Positions 25,548 to 37,900 are shown, counted from the first letter of the stretch. The stretch: 64,000 nt of DNA from Plantago major (GCA_026545765.1 CM048842.1:33238370-33302369); one strand, 5' to 3'. The notes: generated by a model not told the origin, from the letters alone. Program-made: numbers and translations.

Positions 25548-25639
25548 GTAGGAGATACATTTTCCATTAAAGAGACAAGAAGTTCAAATTGAGACGTCTT
25601 AAAATGAAATGCGGAAAGTTGAATTCGAGATAGAGGGTA
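25548..25639. repeat. Right part of the MITE split by CACTA-1
   Basis: The sequence continues from the AAA duplication and ends GATAGAGGGTA. Its reverse complement matches the left MITE end at 2711. See the left part for the reconstruction. Confidence 0.75.
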
Positions 25640-26369
25640 TATAAAAAATCACCAATCTGTTCGTGTTAAGTAAAACCTGGCACGTCATGGTTTGCAAAAA
25701 AAAATCACCCGTCAGGATGTAACGATTCAAACCGCCTACGACTCGGTTAGATTTCGGGAAAAAAAGTAGTTACGACCCGGCCCGGCCCGTATATCTGTTT
25801 CTATTTATTTTATTTTATTTTTGTTTCCTCAATTTACAGATAAGAAGCCTCTGTATCACGTAGGCAATCCGTATGTTAGCCGACAAGAAATAAAAGAAGG
25901 AATTATTAAAGCCACCGAAGTAAACAAATCTCTCCAACATCTACGAGGAAGCTCCTCTCCTATCTTGATTGAGCAGGTCAAAGAGACATAGAATCACATG
26001 AAACCTTATAATAAAAGAGTTAGGCTCGGTTCTCTTGAACTGAAAAAAATTAATTAAACTGATTTGATCTGAATTATAGTATAAAAACAACTAATCAAAT
26101 CTAAACTAAACTAATTCGAACAAAACTGATTCGAACTGAATTGATATCAATAATTATTTGAAGATAACATACCTTAAAACGATAGTGCCCTTGGTTAGGT
26201 GACATTTGGCTATAACCAAAGCCGACCATAATTAACTGTCTGTACATTAGTTGGCATTCATATCTCAATTTCCCTCCCTCTTTCCTTACCAAATCATCTC
26301 CTATATTAAACACGTTCACTCCACATCTCATTCTTCACACTAAAAAAACAAACATTCAAGAAATTAACA
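25640..26369. other. Upstream region of the EF-hand gene; one exon-like open stretch
   Basis: This is mostly AT-rich flank. At 25836-25991 (+) a 51-codon open stretch (DKKPLYHVGNPYVSRQEI) ends at TAG and is preceded by TTTACAG, which looks like a 3' splice site. I do not recognise the peptide. It could be a leftover terminal exon of a host gene whose upstream part was lost to the insertions, or chance. The promoter of the EF-hand gene should lie at about 26200-26340; TCTCCTATATTAAAC near 26297 is a possible TATA element. Confidence 0.35.
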
Positions 26370-26722
26370 ATGGCTGCGAAAAATACGAGTGATGAGTTTG
26401 AAGACATGTTGCCTGTGATGGCTGAGAAGCTAGGTGGGGAAGGATTGATAGGAGAAATGTGCAAAGGGTTTAGGCTGCTTATGGACAGAAACAGAGGGCT
26501 GATTACGTTCAAAAGCTTGAAGGCGAATTCGGGCGCATTGGGGTTGGAAGATCTGAGTGATGAAGAGTTAAGGAGTATGGTGAAGGAGGAGATATCGACG
26601 GAGACGGAGCGCTCGATGAAATGGAGTTTTGCGTGCTTATGTTCAGATTAAGTCCCCAGTTGATGGACCAGGCAGAGGGCTTGCTGGACTATGCTCTGCA
26701 CAAGGATTTGCAGACAAATTAA
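26370..26722 (+). CDS. KIC/PBP1-like single EF-hand calcium-binding protein (one-base frameshift)
   Basis: The intronless frame starts MAAKNTSDEFEDMLPVMAEK and matches the small KIC/PBP1 (PINOID-binding protein) family of about 110-135 residues. After codon 73 (near 26590) the frame slips by one base: GAGGAGATATC would need one more base to keep phase. The downstream frame then carries the canonical EF-hand loop DIDGDGALDEME and the family's C-terminal FRLSPQLMDQAEGLL, ending at TAA 26720-26722; the corrected length would be 117 residues. In Arabidopsis, KIC binds calcium and the kinesin KCBP, and PBP1 binds PINOID. As written, the protein ends at 26651 without its EF-hand. A homopolymer error is as likely as a real mutation. 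It lies 200 bp from the Copia 5' LTR. Confidence 0.85.
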
Positions 26723-26921
26723 CTGATCAATTGTACTTTTCTTCCTTTCTTTCTTGATACATGGCAAATGCCAACAATTAATAGGAAATGTTATGTAGTA
26801 GTTATAAACTATTATGGTTCGTTCATTCTGTTCTGGAATCGGATCTTGGGACCTTATTGTTGTTATAGTATCAGTCTCGAAATAATTAACTTCTGTAAAT
26901 ACTTGTCACACCACTGCATTA

Positions 26922-27848
26922 TCTTGGAATTTTAGCTAACCAATAGTCGCTTGTCTATGACTTTGTATCTCAACCAAATGGGACTCCACACATCGGAAAC
27001 AGAGGTTTCTGGAACGTGCATTGTCTACTATAGTAGTAGACGACTTGAACAAATATTACTAAAATTCAATTGTGAAAGAGTAATTAATCTTTCAAAGTGT
27101 GTTGGTTGATGTACTAGTTATGGAAAATCAAAGAGTTGGAGTGGAAATAGTTCCACATAGCTAAAATTAAGAAGAATGAGCTAGAATATATGAAAAGGTG
27201 AAAAATTGCCCATGACCAATTTCGTCCAATAGATGTACCTTTCCAGTTGGGCTATGTAGCTTTTGTAAAAGAATATGAGTTGAAGTGTGTAATTTGCAAG
27301 GCGCGCATTTGTACACGAAAAGATGCAAAAATACTGAAAAGCTGGTCCAGGAGGGTGTCGAACCCATGACCTGGGCGCCTAAAGTGGCAAGTGTTGCCAC
27401 TGGAACAATATGTCTTTTAGTGAATGATTGTATCTTACAAAAGTACATATATATTCGGTACCAGATACCAGAAGCCTTTTGTTCAACAATTGCATCTTTT
27501 GGTCACAACTTTACAAAACTATAAATAGAGGTCCATAGTTAGATTTTATATACACAACAAGAGATATTCACATTCTCTCCTTCTTTCTTCTCTTCTTCTT
27601 TTAAGCCTGTCTTTCCATATTGCAATAGTCCACTCGAATCTGTGATTTCAAGTGCCAGCTTACAGATTCACATGTTGTGTAATCTTGGGAGACATGTTGC
27701 TAATTGCAACCGTAGTCTAAGCGGGGCAAATTTGTCTTAAGGACCGAGAGCCAACTCTCACCGCAGCAGTCCTTAATTTGTTCTCTTACATGTTACTTCA
27801 CTTATGTATATCTTCAATACATTGCCGCTCTTCTATAAATTTCCAACA
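26922..27848 (+). repeat. 5' LTR of Copia-2
   Basis: 927 bp, nearly identical to the 3' LTR from about 27270 onward. It lacks some 30 bp that the 3' LTR has near 33190-33225. A TATA-like CTATAAATAG at 27520-27530 probably sets the start of transcription, followed by a CT-rich leader. Confidence 0.9.
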
Positions 27849-30040
27849 ACTTAAGACAAATTCTGTTTGATGTGTTTGAAGATGGATATACAAATGGAGT
27901 CATTGCTTGGAGACAGAAACGGATGGAAGTGGATCCAATCTCGTGTAAGATCCTTGAGATACCTGTTCACGTATGCTAGAAAACGATGCAATGGTCCAGT
28001 GGCACAAGGAGTTGCTGACAAATGAGGGGTGTCATGTTCGATACCTTTGTGTTACTGAGATTCTTTTTAATTTTGTTGGTGGTTCACTTGAGCCCGAATA
28101 ACGTTACGTTTTAGTTCTTTTTTTTTTTTTTTTTGTTAAAGTGCTGGTTAATTTTTGTGTGGCCCGATTTCATTTTGGTTGATATGTGGGGCCATGAAAA
28201 ATTAAATCTGGAATGCTGCATTTGTTGGGGTTTGAACCCATAACCTTTGGCAAAACCACTTGAGCAACATACCACTCAATCATCACAACCTTTGGTTTAA
28301 AACTTGGTGCGATTTCTATATGTTCGGGAACTGGCTGTTTTGCTTTTTGTGAATTACATGCTTTGTCCTTTCTCTCATTTAAATTGCCATGTGCTTGGTA
28401 AATGTTTGGTTAATTTTACAAGTTCGTTGTGTTAGTATGTCATGTTGTTTCCATTTGGTTTTGGAATTTTTACTTATGTAACATGAAGTTGCATATGATG
28501 CATTGTGGGCATGCTTTACCGTAATTCTATAACTTTGTTAGTACGTGTATGTTGAAACTTGTTGTGATTTTAACCTGAAACTTGTGAGAGTTAAAGGCAA
28601 TATGTGTTCTCATGTTGTTAGTTTTTGAAGTTGCTTTATATGCATGTTTTGGTTCAATCATCTATTTGCAATCATACAAAGGTATACAAACTATGTGTGG
28701 CCATGTTTGTTTTGTATGATGAGTTTATTACATTTCGTTTGTGTAATATTGTGTGATGATTGTGTAAGTTGGCATATTCAATGCATATGTACTTGTTATA
28801 CATGAAATGCATGAGAAATCCTTCCCTAGTATTGGGAGGTGCATGGGACTTTGTGTCCATGGAAGGTGGGAATTCAAGTACCATTTGAGTGGGTCTTGTT
28901 ATGCAGAAATTCTATTTCTCGGTATATGAAAAGACTACACTAAATGTGTAACATCTTGAATCTTTGCAAATGTGGGGAGAATGACAATTTTCTAAATTGT
29001 GGTTTGTCATATTAACTTATGGGCAAATGTTTCCCTCATGTTCTTGGCACATAGTAATTCAAGAATGCATAGTGTCTTGATACGTTAATGTGTGGTTAAG
29101 TTCTAAGAAACTTAATGAGCTTTGTGAAATATTGGTTGAATATATTTACTAAAGCAATGGAGATAAAAACTTTTTGTAAGTACGGATACTAGGTATATTG
29201 TGGTACTTGCATTTAGTCCACTTTAAAAGTGGTGTAGAGGCTTGGAAATTGTTGGTTAACCTAATCCATGGTGGAAAAGAATTTGACACGACTCGATTAT
29301 CGTTGAACATTAAGTCGGTACGCGACTTCAACCGTGAAGTTCACTCAGCTCACCATGTGAATATGAAATTAACTTGTATAAAATCGCCTTCTGTTCGATG
29401 GACTTGTGTGAAGATGGAAAATGTACTGTGGTGCGTTTGCTAAATATAGCAATGACATTGATATAATTTATACTTTGTTAGAAGCAAAATGGATGTTGTT
29501 GAATTCTGGACTTTACTAGAATTGTGGGGAGAGACCATTCTCATGGATGACAAAATTCTTCACATAATTTCCACAAGCACAACAACATAGCAGTTCCATA
29601 TAAGTAATGGAGAGATCGCCTAGCTTCTTTCAAGTATAGATTAGTGGTGCTGGTTGGCAAAGGTAGAAGTACCTTACCCAAGGCAAGCGGAATTTGTTCC
29701 TAGAACTATGGACTACATATTCTTTGGATATGCTAGTAATATTATTGTATATCAATTTCTTGGTCTCTAGGTCCAAGATTAATGATATTGACGTGGGAAC
29801 GGTTCGTTGAATCAATGATTGCTAAATATTTGAGATGTCTTCCCTTGTCCATAGATGAAGGAATTGACCTTAAACATAATTTTGGTTCGGAAACTGAGTC
29901 TGAACCAAGTGGTCCGGACCTTGACCCAAAAGGATCAAACCTGTTGTTTGTAACTCCTGTCTATTCTAGTTGTTCAATGAAATTGAAACTAGAGGAATGA
30001 ATGCAAACTAGGATTTCAAATCAAGAGAACACCAAGGCTC
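27849..30040 (+). other. Interior of Copia-2 with no recognisable gene
   Basis: About 2.2 kb between the 5' LTR and the reverse-transcriptase remnant. Short broken frames exist on the plus strand but none matches gag, protease or integrase by eye. The region may be heavily mutated, or may be unrelated DNA carried by the element. Confidence 0.5.
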
Positions 30041-30045
30041 ATGAG

Positions 30046-30200
30046 TTTGAATCTAGATGCGGTAAAAGGGCAAGGAAGAACAAGTACTTAGGACCAGATT
30101 TCCTAGCCTATTTGGCAGAAAATGTTCGAAGGACAATCATCTAAGCATTGTCTCTAGAGGCTACCATATAGAATGAAGCTCTGAAAGTTTTTGAACTTTG
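30046..30200 (+). pseudogene. Remnant of Copia-2 reverse transcriptase start
   Basis: The plus-strand frame reads GKRARKNKYLGPDF, then AYLAEN and further matches to the segment that opens Copia reverse transcriptase. A stop follows within 40 codons. The catalytic core is missing. Confidence 0.65.
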
Positions 30201-30357
30201 GAGAGTCTTTGTTCATGTGGGGAGGAGAGCTTTGCGTTCTCTAGTTGAGAAGAAAAGACTCATCTCCCATGGGGGTATTATTGAATGTACATGACTTTGG
30301 TCTTTGTACTTGTTAGAATTCAAGTTTTAATTTATGTGGGTCTCATAATGTGGAAAT

Positions 30358-31054
30358 TTAATTTCTCTGGTTGTTACTAAGCAATGGTTGCTTTTCATCG
30401 TCAGAGTCATCCTCTAAGTGAATGACAGAGTTGTTTCCTTTTGAGGATTCTTCTTCAGAATCTTTAATCATTAGTTCTTTGAACCTATCTGAGAGTTCTT
30501 CATTCAAGGGTACTTTCTTGTTTCCTTCATAGAAAACTACATGAACAGATTCTTCAATCTTTTGCGTTCTTTTGTTGTAGATTCTGTAGGCTTTGCTATT
30601 CAGAGAATAACCAAGAAATACTCCTTCATCTGCTTTTGGTTGAAATGTTCTCAAGTATTCTTTTCCATTGTTAAGAACAAAACATCTGCAACCAAACACC
30701 CTTAGATGTTTGATACTAGGAGGTCTACCAATCAAAAGTTCATAAGGAGTTTTGTCATGGTGTTTGTTAATCAAACATCTATTTTGAGTGTAGCAGGCTG
30801 TGTTAACAGCTTCAACCCAATATATTTCACTTATTTCAGTTTCAGCAAGCATTGTTCTTCTTTGCTTCTTTTAGGGTCCTATTCTTCCTTTCAACAACAC
30901 CAATTTGTTGTGGTGTCCTTACTGAAGATAGTTGATGTTGTATACCTTTGCAGGTACAAAACTCTTTTATGTACTGGTTCACAAACTCAGTACCATGGTC
31001 TGTTCTGATTACAGATAGCTTGTCATTTTTCATGACTTCAAGCTTATTCAGCAA
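30358..31054 (-). pseudogene. Reversed fragment of Sirevirus integrase
   Basis: Two minus-strand frames, 31054-30842 and 30852-30358, carry the integrase core (SVIRTDHGTEFVNQYIKEF, then RTPQQIGVVERKNRTLKEA) and the following VFGCRCFVLNNG / DEGVFLGYSLNSKAY segment. They correspond to about 16110-15525 of the 16-kb element but read more cleanly there. The Asp and Glu of the catalytic triad in this part are present. The fragment has no LTRs and lies opposite to Copia-2, so it came from rearrangement or gap repair rather than its own retrotransposition. Confidence 0.85.
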
Positions 31055-31689
31055 TCTTGTGCATCAATAAGTCTGCATAGTTTCTCCAAACTTGAGACAA
31101 CCTCTGTTTTATTGATAGCGATAAGAAAGAACGCTTTGACTCGTGCTCCAACATAAGTCAACCTATTTCATGTCTACAACTTTCATAATTCTTCTGAACA
31201 ATAATTTAGTTTAGACAAAGAAATATATGTGTTTTCCATGCTCCTCCAATAGCCTTAATTGGAAACCATCATTATTTGAACTCGTAGTTGAATTAATTAA
31301 TTCCACGCCAGTAACATGGTCTTAATTAGAATTAATCGCATTCTGGACCTACAGTCCAACCAATTTTCCTTACGAAAATCTTTGCTCCACCTCGAAACAA
31401 CCATGAGAGAACATTCACAAGTATCCATAATTGCAAAATTGTGTATTGGTCACACCAATTCCCTTGTACTATCAAGTGCCAAATGCGGGAATAATTCCTT
31501 TAGAATTTTACACCTTCCCCACATTTATAGAATTTGAGCCATGCTATATTTAACGTGGTCTGTTCATACATGTCGGATGTAGATTTGTGTACACATATCA
31601 CATCAAAATAAGCAAGCATAGTGGTGATCATGTAGAGTCGGTGTTATAATATTGGATAAATGGCAATCTAATGTGCAAAATGGACATCA

Positions 31690-32300
31690 AACGTCTGATT
31701 ATTGCACATTTATTAAATAATGTGGCTAATTTAACACGTAATCCTATAAATAAACACTGGAAGACTAATCATCATCGACTAAGGTACTTAAAGTACTCAA
31801 TGAGTTATGGATTACACCATGGGAGATATCCAACAGTATCAGGAAGATACATTATTGAAAAATGGATATCTGATATCACGGAAACCAAGTCCACAGGAGG
31901 GTATTTATTTACCACTGATGGTAAGGGTTGTTTCGTGTAGATCCTCTAAACAAAGATGCATCGCCCGATCCACGTTGGAATCGGAATTTATTGCTTTGGA
32001 AAAAGCATAGGAAGAAGCATAATGAATTTATAAATTTTAGAGGATGTCCCTTGTTGGGATAAGCATGTGCCTTCAGTGATGTTTCACTACGATAGTCGGT
32101 CAATTTTTAAAAAGGGCACAAGAACAGTATGGCAAGTCTAGACACGTAAAGTCGTAGACATAAGACCATTTGACAGTTGATCTTTAAGGGGGGTTATCAC
32201 TATTGATTATGTGAAATCAAAGGATAACATGTGGATCCGCTAAACAAAAGCAATACCTAAAGGATCAAACAATCTTCCTGTCTAAGGGAATGGGCCTAAG
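31690..32300 (+). pseudogene. Remnant of Copia-2 RNase H
   Basis: Plus-strand pieces read WISDITETKSTGGYLFTT, SSKQRCIARSTLESEFIAL and ITIDYVKSKDN. They match the C-terminal RNase H of Copia polyproteins in the right order, but with several frame shifts and stops. The conserved Glu of STLESEF is kept. Confidence 0.8.
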
Positions 32301-32911
32301 ACCTACGAATTAAAGGAAATTTACAGCGGTAACCCAACCATACTGACTGGAGATCCCAAGAATTTGGTTCACTGTGGAAAACGAAGTTGTAAAGGACCAG
32401 TTGAGCGCCTCGTGAAGTTTTGTACTTCGAGGTAAGAGCACTTAGGAGTTATACTCCATTAGGCTGTTCCCGCGATAGACATTAAGTGTTACTGCCGTAT
32501 CGGGCGGAGGATGAGTCACCGAACTCTTAATGATTGTCTAGAGCTTTTGAGTGGAGCATCAGTGGCAGGATGCTCTTAGAAGGAGATCACCTATTTAAGT
32601 GTATGAAGTTTGGCCACTTCAACTAAAACACTTAAGAATCCAAGGGTGTTCAAGGCCTTTAATGGACATACAAACCTGGAACGAAACAATAAGGGGAATT
32701 ATTATGCAGGTATAATTGTCTTGGTTTACACAAAACACCGACTAGTTCAAGACATCACGTTCGCCGGTTGGCAAGTAAATCCGATGGTACTCTACTAGGG
32801 GAAGATTCAAAGCGAAAGCTATCGTTCTCTATGCAATAAGTTTTCCGCTGGAAATTCAAGGCTGGAGCACTCTGATGTGCTGTGAGAATCAATTCTCTTT
32901 CATGTGGGGAT

Positions 32912-33861
32912 TGTTGGAATTTTATCTAACCAAGAGTGGCTTGTCTATGACTTTGTATCTCAACCAAATGGGGCCGCACACGTCGGAAACAGAGGTTTAC
33001 GGAGCGTATTGTCTACTATAGTAGTAGAAGACACTTGAACAAATATTACTAAAATTCAATTGTGAAAGAGTAATTAATGCTCAAAGTGTGTTGGTTGATG
33101 TACTAGTTATGGAAAATCAAAGAGTTGGAGTGGAAATAGTTCCACATAGTTAAAATTAAGAAGGAGCTAGAATAGGTGAAAAGGTGAAAAATTGGAGAAA
33201 ATGGTTCAAAGGGGAGTCAAACCCATGACCAATTTCGTCCGATAGATGCACCTTTCCAGTTGGGCTATGTAGCTTTTGGGAAAGAATGTGAGTTGAAGTG
33301 TGTAATTTGCAAGGGGTGCATTTGTACACGAAAAGATGCAAAAATACTGAAAAGCTGGTCCAGGTGGGTGTCGAACCCATGACCTGGGCGCCTAAAGTGG
33401 CAAGTGTTGCCACTGGAACAATATGTCTTTTAGTGAATGATTGTATCTTACAAAAGTACATATATATTCGGTACCAGATACCAGAAGCCTTTTGTTCAAC
33501 AATTGCATCTTTTGGTCACAACTTTACAAAACTATAAATAGAGGTCCATAGTTAGATTTTATATACACAACAAGAGATATTCACATTCTCTCCTTCTTTC
33601 TTCTCTTCTTCTTTTAAGCCTGTCTTTCCATATTGCAATAGTCCACTCGAATCTGTGATTTCAAGTGCCAGCTTACAGATTCACATGTTGTGTAATCTTG
33701 GGAGACATGTTGCTAATTGCAACCGTAGTCTAAGCGGGGCAAATTTGTCTTAAGGACCGAGAGCCAACTCTCACCGCAGCAGTCCCTAATTTGTTCTCTT
33801 ACATGTTACTTCACTTATGTATATCTTCAATACATTGCCGCTCTTCTATAAATTTCCAACA
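32912..33861 (+). repeat. 3' LTR of Copia-2
   Basis: 950 bp from TGTTGGAATTTTATC to TTCCAACA. It duplicates the 5' LTR and is followed by the CATTA target repeat. Confidence 0.92.
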
Positions 33862-33866
33862 CATTA

Positions 33867-35701
33867 TACTTATGTTACCTTCTTGTAATGTTTGTAACAA
33901 AATAGTGATGTTTATCCCGTCTCTCCAAGAGACGACAACTCTCTCAAAAGTTACTATGCAAAAGTTCCTCATTTAACTTGATCGATATAAATTAAGTGAC
34001 CAGGTGATAGAATTGGATCTTATCTAAAAGCTGAGACTTATAAAGATGTGTGGAATCTATTTATTTATATTAATTTTCCAATACTCTACTTCACTCGTGG
34101 ATGGTTTTCAACTATTTGGTCATGAGGTTATTCGAGTGAAAATTAATTTAATATCGAACGGAGTTTGTCTCCATGTATATTCGGATCCAGGTTAGGTGTG
34201 AGCCAGTGCTCTTATACCATGATATAATTTCAACCGCATATTAAAAGTTACGTTTAAGCTTATAGAGAGGGGTGAATTCTATTCATTTATGTTAATTCTA
34301 CCATAATATTTGCGTGGTCCATTCCGCACTAAATCATATTGCCACGATATAATTGAACACTCTACCTAGATCGAGTATTGTAGATTTGATTCACATATCA
34401 TTTAACTAGAATTCAAGAACACGCGTGTGACATGTTAATTAGCACTACAAGTGACCCTGTTGATGGCATTTTGTGATTATATGGGAAATCCTTTAAAGTT
34501 TACTTCTGATTATAGTTTAGTGACTTTGAGAGTTTAGCATTGTTATTTTTTAATATTGTTTCCTGATGACGGATGTTTGACTAAACAAATCTCGTTGAAG
34601 TGAAACGCTTCACTAATCACAAGTAAAGTTTTGTTAAATATAAAGTCGGAAGCCTACAAATTCACGAACAAATCATTAGTATAGCAAGTTAACTTGGAGT
34701 GTCGTTCTCTACGGATACTTGGCATAGGCACTAAATCAAGACAGTAAGTTGACAAGTCTAAATTTAAAGCACATAATTGTAAACAATTAATCTTTGGGGT
34801 TGTTGTGAAACAAATCAGTTTAATGCGTTGAAAACATACAGAAACGTAAACATATTATATATAATAGCAAAAGCGTAAAAAAGACTAAAGGTTTAAACAT
34901 ATGGTTGACAATGTAAATGATCCCCAACCTCCCTTGTATTGTGTTAATCACAACTACTTAGTTTCAAACAAGGTAACTGCTTTCTATTTGGTCGTCAGGA
35001 TACGTATCTATGGACTAAGTCATAGTTAGTTAAGACACCCCACGTTTCACCAACAGTCACCTTGTCACTGGGGTAAACCATAACATATCAATATAATATG
35101 AAAATATAGCACAACCACATATTATATTTAAAACTAATCCATCAAATATATCAAGAATATAATGAGTAACACAATAGAGTTTGGCGGTTCGCCTTTACGA
35201 AATGGTTTAGTTACTATCATAGCAGGAGTAGTAAACTTCATAATACTAATAAGAATGCAAAGAAAAAGAAAGAATTTGATTGTTGATGACGGTTGAGTTC
35301 TTCGTTCTTCAATGGTTATGACGGCTAGAGTTCCTGATTTAGGGTTTTTCTTCTCTCGTATCTTCTTTTACTTTGAGAGAAGTAGGGGTATGATTTTGAG
35401 TGACCTAGGCATTGCTTATATAGTGTAGAAGTCATGGAATTTTCGCGCATATCCGTCCAAATAAGGTGGTGGGTAGCGGGCCAGAAGATACGAACTTCGG
35501 CCATATAGGTTCTGGAATGCAGCAGAATTACTCACTAAAAGAAATTCCCCAAGGGGAAACGGAATAATTATGCCCCTCATTTGGTACGGAATAGGGATGG
35601 AATAGATGATACAAAAACATGAATGAAGTAGTAGTAGTCGTAGACTTTAGAAAGAGAAAGAGATTGGTGTTTTGTATTTAAAGTATATTTCTTAATATAT
35701 A
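33867..35701. other. Intergenic DNA, no gene recognised
   Basis: About 1.8 kb of AT-rich DNA without a long frame. No paired repeat ends or domain matches could be seen. Confidence 0.5.
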
Positions 35702-35712
35702 CTAGTTAATGG

Positions 35713-35731
35713 CCCGTCGATACTCGACGGG
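35713..35731 (-). terminator. 3' terminal hairpin of Helitron-1
   Basis: CCCGTCGA-TAC-TCGACGGG is a perfect 8-bp stem with a 3-base loop, just inside the CTAG end. In Helitrons it signals the end of rolling-circle replication; it is not a transcription terminator. Confidence 0.85.
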
Positions 35732-35948
35732 GCATGGACACAAAATTTAAAATAAAAAATGAATAAATTTGTATAATAACATGTCGAAGTTGAGAAACAT
35801 ATAAAAACTGCAAGGTAACATAATGCATGGTCTAATCGCTTCAACATTGTATCGCAAATCACCCCTACCTGTAGAAAAGTACATAATTAATGTAAAATAG
35901 CGAAATTGAACACACCATTATAAAATACACATAAAAGATAAAATCAAC

Positions 35949-36248
35949 TCATAACTTGTCGAGCACTTCTTTATAAATTATGTTTGTTGTCGTGCCATAT
36001 GTAACTCTCGAGTTACCCTCTACGTTGCAAATTACTACGTTAAATTCCTTCCCGGTGGTAACTCTAGAAAGAGCAACATTTAACTGACCGTAGTTGAATA
36101 CATGTGAGGGGAGGTAGATGCCGACGTGTGAGAGACAATGTCCCTTACTCTTATTTATGGTCATAGCAATTGATATAGGGAACTTCATCTCGCCGGGTGG
36201 CTCACCATCATCCTCTGAATGAAAACCTTTTGGCACGCGTTGATTCAA
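35949..36248 (-). pseudogene. C-terminal end of Helitron-1 Pif1-like helicase
   Basis: The frame carries FPISIAMTINKSKGHCLSHV, then VFNYGQLNVALSRVTTG. These match the last two conserved motifs of Pif1/RecD-type helicases in plant Helitrons (consensus TINKSQGQ and YVALSRV). The piece keeps the invariant Arg of LSRV. It is 99 residues long and detached from the rest of the helicase. Confidence 0.85.
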
Positions 36249-37083
36249 GATATCATTGCCTCGATGATATGCTTCTCAAGATTAGTAACTATGAGTCTTC
36301 CATTGTACAACTCGAAGGTCTGATCAATATTCCTCATAAGCATTATCATACACCCAACCTTTAGTTTGATCAATATTCCTCGTGATTTGCAATGGTATTT
36401 TGAACCTCGAATATGCCGGACTACCGTCCTACCTTAATAAAGGAGTGATGCAATCCCACTGGACGCAACTGGAAGTACAATATCTTCTCTAGCCCTCAAA
36501 TCAGAGCACATCGTTCTCCATATAAAGGTTTTTGTGGTCCCTCCGTAGATGTATAAGAAGAATAATTCGCCATTTAACCATCGACAATAGACATAATTTC
36601 ATATATGGCACGTTATCCATCAGTCAATTATGGGCATAAACCATCGTGTTATGCTCATTGCAACACTAACATAGAACATCTAATACACAATGGATGGATT
36701 TGTAGCATTTTATATAACAGACTCATCCGGCACGGGCATATCGTCAAATTAACTGAGCATCCGGCAAGGGCATTTTATATATTTTGTTGCATTTTTTCTT
36801 CGGTAACTTCTCTACTTGCATAATAGTAATATTTTTTTATTTGTTCATCAGTTAGTTTCAAACCTGGATGGAGAGTTCTCCATCGTTAAATGACAATTAC
36901 ATACAAAATGTTAACTAATTGTGATTGGATGTGGGAATGGGTAATATAGTCTTTAAATTTATTGTACCAGGATTGCTAAGTAACTTTTGTTGATTGTGTA
37001 AAATTAAATGTCGTCTCATAATAAATTCCATGTTTTGTTCCACACTTCCTTAGGCCTCGACATGCCGCGTGATAACAACATGG

Positions 37084-37410
37084 TTATGAAAAGGTGACGT
37101 ACAAAACTTGCAAATTCCATGGACTTGCCCATTTTAAACCACTAATATACTCTCCATCATTGAATAAGAGGCCCATAGATTCACATGCATCCTTGTGATA
37201 TTCATGCACAAAACAATCAACACCATTATACCGAAACCTTGTTTCTTTGTTTACATACGGACCATATTTTATGCTCGTTTTTCCAACAATGATAGCGATG
37301 ATTTTAGCATAAGTCAACTTTCGGGCTCGAGAATCTATTTTGTTTAGCTCGAACCACTGCAAGAACTGCGATTGTTTGACATTGGCTTTGTCGATGACTC
37401 TGGCATGCAT
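37084..37410 (-). pseudogene. Helitron helicase N-side segment, displaced
   Basis: The frame (FLQWFELNKIDSRARKLTYA, then HKDACESMGLLFNDGEYI) matches the region that normally lies upstream of the Pif1 helicase core in Helitron proteins. Here it lies downstream of the core segment at 38822-39214 on the same strand. Order in this Helitron is therefore scrambled, or two copies are mixed. Confidence 0.7.
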
Positions 37411-37721
37411 TCACCATTTTTTTAAAGGAACAAACTGCTCATTCTCCAAATTAAGCGACAATTGTTTAACAACATAAATTGTATAATGCAGCGGGACTCT
37501 AATATCATCCACATTGCTTTGCATGGAGACACATAACAACAGTCCATATGTCTCATGACCTTATCCCCATTTTCTTGATCAATGAAACTAACCAAATTTT
37601 ATTGCCTCCTTTGAATATATACTTGAAGAGATGCGGTATTGGCCGATGGCTATTACAGTATTCCATGTTGATGTGCGTTTGATATTTGAGCATCAAATGG
37701 GAGTTATGTGGAAATGCGTAT

Positions 37722-37722
37722 C

Positions 37723-37759
<37 letters not shown>
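37722..37759. repeat. (TAA)n microsatellite
   Basis: About a dozen uninterrupted TAA/AAT units inside Helitron-1. Confidence 0.95.
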
Positions 37760-37900
37760 GGCTTTGAAAATATAAATTACGCAAAATAAATTAACATATA
37801 TAAAATAATATAATGAATTAAGTTCATGATAAGAGATATGGATTAGATATATGTTAATTTATTTTGGAAATAATGTGGATCAAGATATGTATTAGATATA

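Larger units (their letters stand above)
26922..33861 (+). mobile_element. Decayed Ty1/Copia retrotransposon, Copia-2
   Basis: Two LTRs, 26922-27848 and 32912-33861, end in CCAACA. The second starts TGTTGGAATTTTATC; the first has TC in place of TG. CATTA is duplicated on both sides (26917-26921 and 33862-33866). The plus-strand interior keeps only pieces: the start of reverse transcriptase (about 30046-30200) and an RNase H region (about 31690-32300). A purine-rich CATGTGGGGA sits directly before the 3' LTR. Gag, protease and most of integrase are unrecognisable, and there is no clear primer-binding site. A reversed Sirevirus integrase fragment sits inside it. It cannot be autonomous. Confidence 0.9.

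Noticed and set aside
27350..27415. tRNA-like segments in the Copia-2 LTRs (GTCGAACCCATGACC)
   Set aside because: They resemble box B and the T-arm on the reverse strand, but no cloverleaf or acceptor stem pairs around them, and they repeat in both LTRs. They are LTR sequence, not tRNA genes. The same holds for 28224-28290 and the box-B-like site near 2060.
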